Shown one piece after another: positions 6,786 through 13,896 of a DNA stretch of 24,688 bases. Source of the stretch: a virus. How positions within the stretch are numbered: position 1 is the stretch's first letter; each line of letters begins with the position of its first letter. The stretch is from positions 1 to 24,688 of IMG/VR virus record IMGVR_UViG_3300046334_000001; one strand, 5' to 3'. The notes under the pieces were generated by a model. The model was given only the letters and a program-made list of their open reading frames with translations, did not search any database and was not told the origin of the DNA. A program made the translations under genes and the position numbers.

Positions 6786-7013
6786 TTAACGTATGACGGC
6801 TTCGTTGACGCGATCCGCCATGTTGTCCAACTCGTTATGCATTTCGTAGATGTCATCAATTGACAGACCTGCCTGCTCGCCATATTTTTGTAGCAAGTGA
6901 TCCGCTGCGTATAGAGCTTCTGCAATACGGTCGGCATATTTCTGCTGTTCAGCATAGTCCTCATTGACTTGAGCTGGCAAGCCTGCCAGCTGCTTGATAC
7001 GATCAATATCCAT
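6786..7013 (-). CDS. Small helical protein with LAGL motif
   Basis: A 75-residue acidic, helical protein. ATG 7013 overlaps the stop of the preceding gene by one base (TAATG), and GGGAG lies about 11 bases upstream. It opens with MDIDRIKQLAGLPAQVNE, which echoes the C-terminus of the 7634-8203 protein (LDRLRKLAGLNKG) and that of the 9964-10956 protein (WLKRRAGLS). The rest is a predicted helical hairpin (ADRIAEALYAADHLLQKYG, then DIYEMHNELDNMADRVNE). It is the last gene of a late unit of virion-type proteins. The function was not recognised; a role in head or tail assembly is inferred from context. Confidence 0.7.
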   Translation of the reverse strand: MDIDRIKQLAGLPAQVNEDYAEQQKYADRIAEALYAADHLLQKYGEQAGLSIDDIYEMHNELDNMADRVNEAVIR

Positions 7014-7630
7014 TACCAATAAATCTCCCAGTAAAATGTATTGTCAGTTGCGGTGTTTTTCTTGGCAAGGATGTTGTAGCCCAAGTTCTGGAAGTGGTTG
7101 ACAACTTGTGCGAACTCGTATGCTTTCTTGCGGTCATCTTGGACACCAGTCCACATGTTGTAGTAGGCAACACTTGTAGGAGTTGTAGCGGCAACAATGC
7201 TGGCTGTAATCCCCACTGTAGCGTTGGTGGTTCCTGCGCCGATAGTCAGTGTCCATTCGTCTTGTGGGCATTGATAGGTTAGCACAAGATTTTCTGTTGC
7301 ATTTTTAGATGCAACCAATCCTTCAATCGTCGCATCATTGATGGCGGCGACGATCTGGTCAATATCAAAAGCAGCACTTAACACCACAGTTTCACCTGCC
7401 AGGATAATTGTTTCGTTCGCGATACCAATCACTGGGTTGGCAACAATGCCTGTGACGACAATTGTAGGGGTGCTCTCAGTCATTGTGGTCCCATCATTGA
7501 CTGATGCGTCAAGTTCGCCTGCCAGCGCCGCTGTAATGATTGCGCGGCTGATTGTGTCAACTTCGTTGTAGATAACCATGTCTGTTGTGGTTACTGTTCT
7601 TGCTTGTGTTGCAGATAGTTCGTATGCCAT
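7013..7630 (-). CDS. Virion structural protein
   Basis: A 205-residue protein. The first two thirds are rich in Thr, Val, Ala and Ile and predicted to be beta (for example AGETVVLSAAFDIDQIVAAI). The C-terminal third reads YYNMWTGVQDDRKKAYEFAQ, then VVNHFQNLGYNILAKKN. This ending, a helix that follows a (W)TGVQDDR-like turn, recalls conserved structural proteins of T4-like marine phages. No signal peptide or catalytic motif is seen. It lies between two small virion-type genes under the same late promoter. Structural role probable; precise position in the virion unknown. Confidence 0.72.
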   Translation of the reverse strand: MAYELSATQARTVTTTDMVIYNEVDTISRAIITAALAGELDASVNDGTTMTESTPTIVVTGIVANPVIGIANETIILAGETVVLSAAFDIDQIVAAINDATIEGLVASKNATENLVLTYQCPQDEWTLTIGAGTTNATVGITASIVAATTPTSVAYYNMWTGVQDDRKKAYEFAQVVNHFQNLGYNILAKKNTATDNTFYWEIYW

Positions 7631-7633
7631 GTG

Positions 7634-8203
7634 TTATCCCTTATTTAATCCAGCCAATTTACGCAACCGGTCTAGACCTTCATTTTTCGGTCCAGGTTCC
7701 ATAGCGGCATCGCCGCCCCATTTCCACTTCTCGCCGGCTGCGCCTCGACGCGCCAATTCATCGCGAGCAAAATCGCGTTGCTTGCCCAGGCCATAGTTCT
7801 TTTTGGCCATGAGTTCAGCCGTGCCCATGTCACGATACTGTGCTGCGGGATCGTATGGGGTGTCAGTATCTTCGCCCATTCCCTTGGTTGCTTGGTTTGT
7901 GGCAAGGTCATCAACGCGGTCAGCTTCTACGCCTTCAGCATCTTGACCCACCATCATGTCTGCATCGCTTGTGGCAATTTCAATCTTGTCAGAGTCAGCG
8001 GTGGACACAATGTCCAGTGTGCCAAGCAACTCCAACAAGCTGCCTTCATCAACTGCAAAGCCTTGCATTTCAAGGTCGTTGAGTAGGTTCTGTGTGTCAA
8101 CTTCGTCGATGCCTTCTGCACTAACTGCTGTCAGAAGAGTGATTATCTCTGAACGGAGATCCTCGTTATAATCATTCTCAGCTAGCAGTTGGTGCAAGCG
8201 CAT
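7634..8203 (-). CDS. Unknown late protein with C-terminal LAGL motif
   Basis: A 189-residue acidic protein. ATG 8203 overlaps the preceding stop by one base. Residues 1-70 are helical (LRSEIITLLTAVSAEGIDE, then LLNDLEMQGFAVDEGSLLELL) and look like a small folded domain. Residues 75-125 are acidic and probably disordered. Residues 128-160 (YRDMGTAELMAKKNYGLGK) are basic and helical. The end, EGLDRLRKLAGLNKG, shares the LAGL element with two other late proteins nearby. This arrangement suggests a scaffold or a processed head protein, with the tail peptide as a docking or cleavage signal, but that is inference. The family was not recognised. Confidence 0.7.
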   Translation of the reverse strand: MRLHQLLAENDYNEDLRSEIITLLTAVSAEGIDEVDTQNLLNDLEMQGFAVDEGSLLELLGTLDIVSTADSDKIEIATSDADMMVGQDAEGVEADRVDDLATNQATKGMGEDTDTPYDPAAQYRDMGTAELMAKKNYGLGKQRDFARDELARRGAAGEKWKWGGDAAMEPGPKNEGLDRLRKLAGLNKG

Positions 8204-8937
8204 TAGATGTCGTCTTTCATTGCACGACCAGTTGGGTCGTCTTCTCCAGCGTTGGCATCGTCGCCACCAAATTCATCGTCCATGCCGATATCGTCGCCCA
8301 TGTCATCCATGTCTCCCATACCATCCATGTCGCTGCCCATTTCGTCGCCGCCCATGTCACCACCAAGGTCATCCATACCACCCATGCCATCCATGTCGGT
8401 TGCAGGTGCTTGGCCTTGTGCTGCGCCAATTGCGTTGTCGTATTCTGTCTTGGCACCCTTGAGCGCTTCAACAAGTCCAGCTAGTGCAGCGTCAGCGGCG
8501 GTGGCAAATGAGTCTGCTTCGGCTGAGCCAACTTCGCTCTTCATAGCGTCAACGATGGGTAGCAAATCCTGAACCTGCATCTTGGCTGCATCTTCAATCA
8601 TGCCCTGGATCTTGTCGCTGAGTTCCTTGGCTGCAAGGATAACTTTTGCTTCTTCCATGCTCTCATCATCAAGACCTTCAGCAACCATGCTGGTTAGTTC
8701 AGTCTGGACGTTGGCTTGCATCCAAAGATCCAAACTCTCGGCAATCATGTTGAACTTGATGCGCTGGTTTAGGTCCTTATGTTCTGCAACACGGGCACGG
8801 GCTTTGTCTGCCATGCGACGAGCACGTTCACGGGTCATACCAGTGAACTTGAGGTTGTAGTCGTAATTTTCTGCGAGGGCGCGCGTTAGCTTATCTAGAG
8901 CATTTGGGCCTCGTAGTGTGAATTCTTTAAGAATCAT
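8203..8937 (-). CDS. Acidic late protein, scaffold-like
   Basis: A 244-residue protein. Residues 30-175 are predicted nearly all helical, with a basic stretch at 34-62 (GMTRERARRMADKARARVAE) and an acidic amphipathic part at 80-165. Residues 181-227 form a low-complexity tail of Asp, Gly and Met (DMDGMGGMDDLGGDMGGDEM). Late T4-like phages have similar helical structural or scaffold proteins; a helical core with an acidic tail would suit a prohead scaffold role. No protease or enzyme motif is seen. ATG 8937 follows GGAG by 8 bases. A late promoter lies 27 bases upstream. The role is inferred. Confidence 0.72.
   Translation of the reverse strand: MILKEFTLRGPNALDKLTRALAENYDYNLKFTGMTRERARRMADKARARVAEHKDLNQRIKFNMIAESLDLWMQANVQTELTSMVAEGLDDESMEEAKVILAAKELSDKIQGMIEDAAKMQVQDLLPIVDAMKSEVGSAEADSFATAADAALAGLVEALKGAKTEYDNAIGAAQGQAPATDMDGMGGMDDLGGDMGGDEMGSDMDGMGDMDDMGDDIGMDDEFGGDDANAGEDDPTGRAMKDDI
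8257..8397 (-). repeat. Low-complexity Asp/Gly/Met repeat in coding sequence
   Basis: This part of the 8203-8937 gene encodes degenerate GDMDGM/GMDDLGGD-like units. In DNA it shows as repeated CCATGTC and CATCCAT words on the plus strand. The unit length is not constant, so this is internal low complexity rather than a clean tandem array. Copy number may vary between isolates. Confidence 0.6.
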
Positions 8938-8963
8938 GTCAGATCTCCGTTTTGTCTGTGTTG

Positions 8964-8971
8964 TATTTATG
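8964..8971 (-). promoter_or_regulatory. T4-type late promoter CATAAATA
   Basis: CATAAATA (7 of 8 to the T4 late consensus) lies in the 46-base gap before the 8203-8937 gene. A normal leader with GGAG follows. It probably drives the four genes from 8937 to 6786. Confidence 0.6.
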
Positions 8972-8983
8972 CGAAGGCATCAA

Positions 8984-9586
8984 TCAGAGAGCCTTGAGAA
9001 TTTTGATCTTGGCTGCGCTCAATCTTGTGCGAGCATTTGAATACTTGGCAGTGGTAACGTCGTATTGCACTGAGTTTTCGTTCAGTCTCTTGAGTCGGCT
9101 CTTGCAGCTATACAATTCCATCATTGCACCCACATACTCGCGGTCGAGATCCAACAAGCGGTTGAGACGATTTTCGTCTTTGGTGTATAGCAGGTGTTTG
9201 ACGACGCCCATGGCAGTTTCAAACAAGCCAAGGTCATCATACACCACTCGTCCATTGCGGTTGTCAACAATCTGATAGAACGTCTTGCCGATGCCTTCCT
9301 GGACTTGTTTTTTGTCAGTGCGAATGTCATAGCGTGATACCGATACCCCATCTTCCGTTCGCTTTGCTTGCACTGCCACGCCCAGTTCAGGCGTCACTTT
9401 GCTTTCAGTCACCACATTTTGGGCTACGTTGCCAGATACAGCCTGTAGCTTGCGCAACACATCAGCCATAGCCGCAGTTTCGTCACGTGAAGTGCTCACG
9501 CCTGGCTTGCTAGGTTTACCGGCGGTGGCTGCACCTACTTTGGCCAAGATGTTGGCCATTGCATCAACTTGATCTTTAGACGTCAT
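8984..9586 (-). CDS. Unknown late structural-type protein
   Basis: A 200-residue basic protein, starting at ATG 9586 with GAGGA 8 bases upstream. The first 30 residues contain DQVDAMANILAKV, and a related phrase recurs at 35-47 (DETAAMADVLRKLQAVSG), which hints at an internal duplication of a short helix. Residues 75-120 look beta (DGVSVSRYDIRT, then FYQIVDNRNGRVVYDDLGLF). The C-terminus is a basic coiled helix (DREYVGAMMELYSCKSRLK). The family was not recognised. It ends a late unit, shortly before the next late promoter. Confidence 0.7.
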   Translation of the reverse strand: MTSKDQVDAMANILAKVGAATAGKPSKPGVSTSRDETAAMADVLRKLQAVSGNVAQNVVTESKVTPELGVAVQAKRTEDGVSVSRYDIRTDKKQVQEGIGKTFYQIVDNRNGRVVYDDLGLFETAMGVVKHLLYTKDENRLNRLLDLDREYVGAMMELYSCKSRLKRLNENSVQYDVTTAKYSNARTRLSAAKIKILKAL

Positions 9587-9746
9587 CGGTGGGTTCCTCT
9601 TGATAATACATTTGATTAAGTGCTGCGGCTAGAACATTGGGCTCGATTACATCAAGTCCACTACATTCAAAGCAGGGGAATCCGATCATGTCAGATCCCA
9701 GAAATCGTGTGTTACAGCATGGACAAGTCTGCCAGACTGGTATCAT
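9576..9746 (-). CDS. Small zinc-ribbon-like protein
   Basis: A 56-residue protein. It runs from ATG 9746 (MIPVWQTCPCCNTRF) to TAA at 9576. It has two knuckles, C8-P-C10-C11 and C25-x-x-C28, which would suit one zinc site. The start overlaps the upstream stop by one base (TAATG) and the end overlaps the next gene by 11 bases, exactly the spacing of its neighbours, which argues it is real. The C-terminal half (LAAALNQMYYQEEPTDDV) is a short acidic helix. A small DNA- or protein-binding role is plausible. The family was not recognised. Confidence 0.65.
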   Translation of the reverse strand: MIPVWQTCPCCNTRFLGSDMIGFPCFECSGLDVIEPNVLAAALNQMYYQEEPTDDV

Positions 9747-9964
9747 TACTCAACTCCCTTGTTGGTGTTTCGCTTGTAATAGATGCCGCGGTCATTGTCG
9801 CTAAATCGTTGCAGGACCCCTCGGCTGGTCAGCATTCTTGCAATCTCAGTTTGACGCTCAGTGAGGTCATCCTTGTAGGCTACGTTCTCGATGCTCTCGA
9901 TAAACTCATGCTCTTCTTTGGAAACAAAGGTGAGCATACCGCCACGTGTGATGACCGACTTCAT
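9746..9964 (-). CDS. Small unknown protein, winged-helix-like
   Basis: A 72-residue protein whose ATG overlaps the upstream stop by one base. The order is a strand (GGMLTFV), helices (KEEHEFIESIENV, then DDLTERQTEIARMLTSRGVL), and a beta turn (QRFSDNDRGIYYKR). This helix-turn-helix-strand order resembles a winged helix, with RQTEIARMLTSRGVL as a possible recognition part. This is a weak structural guess. Short proteins like this are usual in phage late regions. It could bind DNA or form part of the virion. Confidence 0.62.
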   Translation of the reverse strand: MKSVITRGGMLTFVSKEEHEFIESIENVAYKDDLTERQTEIARMLTSRGVLQRFSDNDRGIYYKRNTNKGVE

Positions 9965-10956
9965 TAGCTTAGTCCTGCTCTACGCTTGAGCCACTTGACC
10001 ATGTCCACCACTTTGATTTCTTCAGCTGGGCGTCCATCTTCTTCTGGGGTAGCAACTGATGGCTGCTCATCAGGATAGAAGCTAACATCGCTAACTGACG
10101 CTGTATCACCGGCTTCAGGATGAGCATCAGCCTGATCAGCTGGTGCTTGTGCCTGCGCTGGCTCGCCTGACTGTTGCTCGGGCTGAGCAGTTTTTGGCGG
10201 AAGCTTTTGTGCTGGTGGCTGCCCTGGTGCTGGTGCGGCTGATTTGGTTGGCGTTTGCCCTTGAGCAAGTGCTGCCTTAGCAGGAGCGGCTTTGGGTGGT
10301 GTTGCTGGTGCTGGGCTTGGTGCATCTTCTTCAACTGGATGATCCACGATATTGGAGATGCGCTTTTGCAACTTGAGGATATACTGCTTCAAGTGTGCTT
10401 TCTCTGCTGGTGATGTTGCAGCACGAAGTTCGGCTTTAGCGTGTTTGAGTTCTTCACGGTGGTGTGCTAGACGTTCTGCGTCACTGCCTGATTCTTCCAA
10501 TGGCTCTCCAGTATTTGGATCTAACTGTTGTGCATTGGGATCATTTGGATTGGCTGGATTGTTGACGTCAACCTTCTTGCTGGTGACTGCATTCTGTGCA
10601 CCGCTTGAATAGCTGCGGTTGGTCTGCACGGTGTTCTGTGTGCCTGGCTTTGCTGTAGGCTGTTGGCCTTGTGCAGTGCGTGGCAATGGACGGCTGCTAG
10701 CTTGTGACGTAGCTTGACGACCAGCGCCCATGGAGTATTCCATCTGTGGCATAGGTCCCAACACGCTCTTGATTTTCTCTGCATCCTGTGCAGTGTAGGC
10801 GCGATCCAACTCTAGCAAATCGCTAAGGCTGAGACCGTTAACGATCTCGTCTAGTGCGTCATCCTTGGGCTCTTGCTGATACACATCGCTGATGATTTTT
10901 TTCACCGCGTCACGAATGGTTCCGCCCATTTCTTCTAGATCTTCAAACAGTTTCAT
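9964..10956 (-). CDS. Pro/Ala/Gln-rich late protein
   Basis: A 330-residue protein starting at ATG 10956, overlapping the upstream stop by 4 bases (ATGA). Residues 1-70 are a helical domain (MKLFEDLEEMGGTIRDAVKK). Residues 75-150 are Gln, Ser and Asn rich and disordered. Residues 155-205 form a coiled coil (AERLAHHREELKHAKAELRA). Residues 212-290 are a Pro/Ala/Gln linker. The last part (DMVKWLKRRAGLS) is basic and shares the R/K-LAGL-type ending of two other late proteins. The layout of helical head, flexible linker and short tail peptide suggests a virion, scaffold or tether protein. The family was not recognised. Confidence 0.7.
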   Translation of the reverse strand: MKLFEDLEEMGGTIRDAVKKIISDVYQQEPKDDALDEIVNGLSLSDLLELDRAYTAQDAEKIKSVLGPMPQMEYSMGAGRQATSQASSRPLPRTAQGQQPTAKPGTQNTVQTNRSYSSGAQNAVTSKKVDVNNPANPNDPNAQQLDPNTGEPLEESGSDAERLAHHREELKHAKAELRAATSPAEKAHLKQYILKLQKRISNIVDHPVEEDAPSPAPATPPKAAPAKAALAQGQTPTKSAAPAPGQPPAQKLPPKTAQPEQQSGEPAQAQAPADQADAHPEAGDTASVSDVSFYPDEQPSVATPEEDGRPAEEIKVVDMVKWLKRRAGLS

Positions 10957-11240
10957 TTATTCAATGCCTTCACCATTTTGCTCGCAGGATTGATTTGTTT
11001 AGTTCGTTGCGCTTTGCGCGCCATGCGAGAACCTTTTTGTGCTTTAGTGCGACGCAAGGTAAAGCGTTTCTTCATATCTATTGGTGCACCACACTGGCTG
11101 GGGTCGCTTACAACTCGTCCCTTGCGCTTGCCATAGGTGCAGCGAAACTTACGGGCAATCTTCTTGCCCTTACGAGCCCATACCATTTTGGTTTCAACCA
11201 GTGGCTGACGATCTTCAACAATGATATCTGCAAGTTTCAT
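10953..11240 (-). CDS. Small, highly basic conserved protein
   Basis: A 95-residue protein, extremely rich in Lys and Arg after residue 20 (VWARKGKKIARKFRC, then KKRFTLRRTKAQKGSRMARK). Two Cys (C33, C49) frame YGKRKGRVVSDPSQ. The start is ATG 11240 with AAGGAG 5 bases upstream; a longer frame to 11285 would cross the late promoter. Similar basic proteins with a VWAR-x-KGK start occur in T4-like marine phages as conserved unknowns. Strong charge and late expression suggest nucleic-acid binding, for example with packaged DNA, but this is inferred. It is the first gene of a late unit. Confidence 0.78.
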   Translation of the reverse strand: MKLADIIVEDRQPLVETKMVWARKGKKIARKFRCTYGKRKGRVVSDPSQCGAPIDMKKRFTLRRTKAQKGSRMARKAQRTKQINPASKMVKALNK

Positions 11241-11256
11241 GTTCGCTCCTTTAGAG

Positions 11257-11264
11257 TATTTATC
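11257..11264 (-). promoter_or_regulatory. T4-type late promoter GATAAATA
   Basis: GATAAATA followed by CTC lies 16 bases before the ATG of the basic protein gene, with an AAGGAG between. It is placed just after a terminator hairpin, so it starts a new unit running to 8984. Confidence 0.65.
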
Positions 11265-11272
11265 AAGTCGCT

Positions 11273-11301
11273 GGCAAAAGAACACTGCCCGAAAGCAGTG
11301 T
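11273..11301 (-). terminator. Rho-independent-type terminator
   Basis: On the minus strand ACACTGC pairs with GCAGTGT around a TTTCGG loop (arms 11282-11288 and 11295-11301). TCTTTTG follows as a short U-rich tail. It lies about 20 bases after the stop of the 11321-11620 gene and just before the next late promoter. Confidence 0.65.
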
Positions 11302-11320
11302 CGCAGTCAACCTGTTTCAG

Positions 11321-11620
11321 TTACATAAAGGCAACCAATAACACGACAATGGTGCTGAGCAACCCACCAATGATTGTAGCAGCCGCACCCACGAACAACT
11401 TGTGTGTTCCTTGCACGTTGGCGGCATTTTCTTCACGTATCTTGGTCATGTTGACAGCATGTTCTTTACGAAATTCTGCCAGCTCGATTATGAGTGCGTC
11501 CATGCGCTCGTCGATGGTCTCGACTTTTTCAGCCAGCATGGCATAGCGTTGACGTGACATATCAACGTGAACTTCTAGATTTGATTTTTCAAGTTCGCTA
11601 CCGAATAGATCACTCATCAT
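11321..11620 (-). CDS. Coiled-coil protein with C-terminal membrane helix
   Basis: A 99-residue protein, starting at ATG 11620 with GAGGG 6 bases upstream (a second ATG follows directly). Residues 20-66 form a coiled coil (AMLAEKVETIDERMDALIIE). Residues 76-98 are one membrane helix (FVGAAATIIGGLLSTIVVLL). This layout resembles XhlA-type haemolysin and holin-accessory proteins, in which a helical bundle sits on the membrane. It has its own late promoter and terminator, so it is made alone. A role in lysis or in the virion is possible; no lysis partner is seen beside it. The function is inferred from topology only. Confidence 0.72.
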   Translation of the reverse strand: MMSDLFGSELEKSNLEVHVDMSRQRYAMLAEKVETIDERMDALIIELAEFRKEHAVNMTKIREENAANVQGTHKLFVGAAATIIGGLLSTIVVLLVAFM

Positions 11621-11626
11621 GCTTTT

Positions 11627-11655
11627 CCCTCAGTGATATTTATTGGTCACTGGGG
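11627..11655 (-). promoter_or_regulatory. Late promoter AATAAATA inside an inverted repeat
   Basis: AATAAATA (11637-11644) lies in the loop between CAGTGA (11631-11636) and TCACTG (11647-11652), extended by CCC and GGG with one bulged T. It drives the 11321-11620 gene. The flanking repeat could be an operator, or a hairpin in read-through RNA. Confidence 0.5.
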
Positions 11656-11672
11656 AAGAATTAGATAGCCAG

Positions 11673-12086
11673 TTAACTCATGACAAAATACAAGTTAACG
11701 TTATCCAGCGTGTCAAAAATGTTTACTGGAAACTCAAGTGTATTGTCCAAATCAGAAGTAATTGCAACGCCATTGGCATCCGACTTTAGAAAGGCGAGTT
11801 GATCCTCTCCATCACTCCAAGCCATGTCATGCTCAATGTAGAATTTTAGTGACCACACTGTTGCGGTAGCGTCAGTGTAAAATTTGCCAAAGTGCATTGC
11901 CGCCAATGGCTGGTCTTGATGGATTGTTACAACAGGATTGAACGGCTGCGCTCGCAAACCGATAGTCTGCAACAGCACGTTGAGGTTTTGTTGTTGGTGG
12001 TATTCACGAGTGTTGCTGTCACGAACACGAACTGTGCCAGTGTCAGTAATATCAACCAGCGTAAACGCTGTTATGAGATGGGTCAT
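11673..12086 (-). CDS. Conserved phage protein of unknown function
   Basis: A 137-residue protein whose ATG overlaps the upstream stop by 4 bases (ATGA). It begins MTHLITAFTLVDITDTGTVR, then REYHQQQNLNVLLQTIGLRAQP, and has a beta-rich rest (TVWSLKFYIEHD, then VNIFDTLDNVNLYFVMS). Conserved proteins with an ITAFTLFDIT-type start and a QxxNxxxLLQ helix are known in T4-like marine phages without a known role. No catalytic residues were picked out. It is the last gene of a late unit. Confidence 0.72.
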   Translation of the reverse strand: MTHLITAFTLVDITDTGTVRVRDSNTREYHQQQNLNVLLQTIGLRAQPFNPVVTIHQDQPLAAMHFGKFYTDATATVWSLKFYIEHDMAWSDGEDQLAFLKSDANGVAITSDLDNTLEFPVNIFDTLDNVNLYFVMS

Positions 12087-12790
12087 ACTAGGCTCTTACC
12101 GAGTTGGTATCCCAGTGCACCGCCCACTGTTGCAGCCGCAGCCATTGCCGCCGCTGTCTTGAGTGCGCTGTTGCCTTCTGGGCTCTTGGCATTGGGATCC
12201 AACAATCCATTGGTTTTGGCTAGGGTGGCAATCAGTGCACCAATCTCGCTGCGACGTGCATGAGCTCTGTAGAAAAATACCATACGAGTGAGCACTGTTC
12301 TTTTCTGATTGGTGGTTAGCGATGGCCAGTTCTGTGCTAGGCGACGGATTGAACGATAGTTGGAGTTGTTGATATACAACGCATTTTCAAGGCGTTGCAA
12401 AGTCATGCGAGCCATACCAGTGTTCAACACATTCTGGCTTGTCGCACGAAGATAGCGTATAATGGTGGGGACGTCAAGCTCAATGCGATCCAACAATGTG
12501 GTATCTGCTTCGCTGCTCAACAAGTCAGTTCGCTTTGCAGTAATTAGGTGAAAGCTGAGATACAAGTCCGTGCCCATTTGGCGGAAGTTGGCAAAGCGAT
12601 TGAATGTAGCGGTGCGCTCAGCATATTTTCTTGCTTGTGGTGCATACTCAAATTCATTATACAGGATCCAGAGAGCAATCATATCCATGAATGCATGATC
12701 GCAGACAATCCTAGCGTCAGTCTGCTTGATGGCGCTGGTGGTTCTATACTGATTGCTTTCAGTGAATTCGTTGATGAGTCTCAGTTCCAT
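12083..12790 (-). CDS. Helical protein with C-terminal glycine-rich membrane-like segment
   Basis: A 235-residue protein. Residues 15-200 are predicted helical throughout (for example AFMDMIALWILYNEFEYAPQ and ATSQNVLNTGMARMTLQRLE). Residues 208-232 are Ala and Gly rich (KTAAAMAAAATVGGALGYQL) and could be a membrane helix with a glycine-zipper look. A short linker (LDPNAKSPEGNS) precedes it. Strongly basic helices around 140-180 may bind nucleic acid or protein. The family was not recognised. It lies between the ligase-like protein and a conserved unknown in one late unit. Confidence 0.7.
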   Translation of the reverse strand: MELRLINEFTESNQYRTTSAIKQTDARIVCDHAFMDMIALWILYNEFEYAPQARKYAERTATFNRFANFRQMGTDLYLSFHLITAKRTDLLSSEADTTLLDRIELDVPTIIRYLRATSQNVLNTGMARMTLQRLENALYINNSNYRSIRRLAQNWPSLTTNQKRTVLTRMVFFYRAHARRSEIGALIATLAKTNGLLDPNAKSPEGNSALKTAAAMAAAATVGGALGYQLGKSLV

Positions 12791-12801
12791 GGTCTACTTT
12801 C

Positions 12802-13896
12802 TTAGCTTGGGCGCCAACGATGACGTGGCACCAGCTTGACTTTGTGCTTGAGGCTTACATAGCCTTCACCACCTGGTTGTCCTTTAGTTATCGCTCTGAT
12901 GTCAGTCTGTGCTGAGTCCAACTGGTCGATGATTTCGTTTTTGGCGTTGGCCATTGCACTGTGCAATCCCAATGCAGTGGCAAAACCATTGGGAATTTCT
13001 TCGTTGATTGAGGCAATCTTGGCTTGCTTGCCAGTGCTTACGCCTGAGTCAGGCAGCCATTTGACAAAGTTAGCCACATCTGCTGGACGACCAGCGCGAA
13101 CCATTTGGTTGCTGAATGTGTAGAGGATGTTGGGGATGTCGCTCAACCCCGGTCGCTTTTCAATCACTGCATCCACTGTGCGACCTTGACGGGCAACCAT
13201 GGATTCCAGTTCACGCAATACACTGTCGTCCAGTTTGGGAGGATGAGGAGCATATGTCTGACCCAGTGCCAGCACTGCATTTGTGTTCAGTTGACGAACC
13301 GTATCCTCGCCGATCACTGCGCTGTTGGTGCTATTCCATCCATCAAATCGCATATGCAGGGCAATACCCATCGTGGTCGAGTCAATACGGCGACCAATCT
13401 CTGAGCTGGAGTTGGCAATGTATGTGACCTGGTTAGGCGTAAACTCGATTCCCTTGCTGGTCTTCTGCTTGGGCGCTAGGGCTGGGGAGTAAAGCAAGTC
13501 TCCAGTGACAAAGCCACGGAAGCCTACTGGAACACTCGCCTCAAGCAATGGGAAGATCTTGATAAAGTCCTGTCCCATCACTTGACGCCAGTCCTCGCCC
13601 TTACCTGCTGTAGTGATGTATTCATGTGCAGCTTGCGCTGAACGCATGGGATTGTTTTTGGCCCAGTTGCCCTTGGTGCCCATACCAAAGTCGCCATTCT
13701 CGTCACGTCCGTAATACAGTGCAACCTTGCCATCCCACTTGATACTGAGATCATGTTGACCACTGGTTAGATCACGGAGAATTTCTAGAGCTTCACGTGC
13801 ACCATCGCTGCCATAAAAGATCACAAGGTCCTCTACGTGGTTGAGGTCCCTGCCCATCTTCTTGCGCTCATCTTCTGTGAGGTGTCGCAGTCTCAT
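12802..13896 (-). CDS. Ligase-like nucleotidyltransferase (KxDG)
   Basis: A 364-residue protein. The motifs I can place match the covalent nucleotidyltransferase (DNA/RNA ligase, capping enzyme) order. Motif I is K53-W-D-G56 (SIKWDGKVALYYG). A motif III-like RGFVTGDLLY is at 127-136. EGYV lies at 344-347, and KHKVKL with K350, K352 and K354 looks like motifs IV-V. In that superfamily the first Lys is the nucleotide-carrying residue. The C-terminus is short, so an OB-fold domain is not obvious. ATG 13896 overlaps the upstream stop by 4 bases. Its neighbour is a pol-beta NTase, so the pair may act on nucleic-acid ends. Not recognised as T4 gp30 or Rnl1/2; a motif-based call. Confidence 0.6.
   Translation of the reverse strand: MRLRHLTEDERKKMGRDLNHVEDLVIFYGSDGAREALEILRDLTSGQHDLSIKWDGKVALYYGRDENGDFGMGTKGNWAKNNPMRSAQAAHEYITTAGKGEDWRQVMGQDFIKIFPLLEASVPVGFRGFVTGDLLYSPALAPKQKTSKGIEFTPNQVTYIANSSSEIGRRIDSTTMGIALHMRFDGWNSTNSAVIGEDTVRQLNTNAVLALGQTYAPHPPKLDDSVLRELESMVARQGRTVDAVIEKRPGLSDIPNILYTFSNQMVRAGRPADVANFVKWLPDSGVSTGKQAKIASINEEIPNGFATALGLHSAMANAKNEIIDQLDSAQTDIRAITKGQPGGEGYVSLKHKVKLVPRHRWRPS

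Noticed and set aside
8257-8397. CRISPR-like or minisatellite array
   Set aside because: Repeats are degenerate words coding for an acidic Met/Gly tail; no spacers or fixed unit length.
10995-11546. A 183-codon plus-strand frame over two late genes
   Set aside because: Crosses a terminator and a late promoter of the minus strand and has no coding signs.
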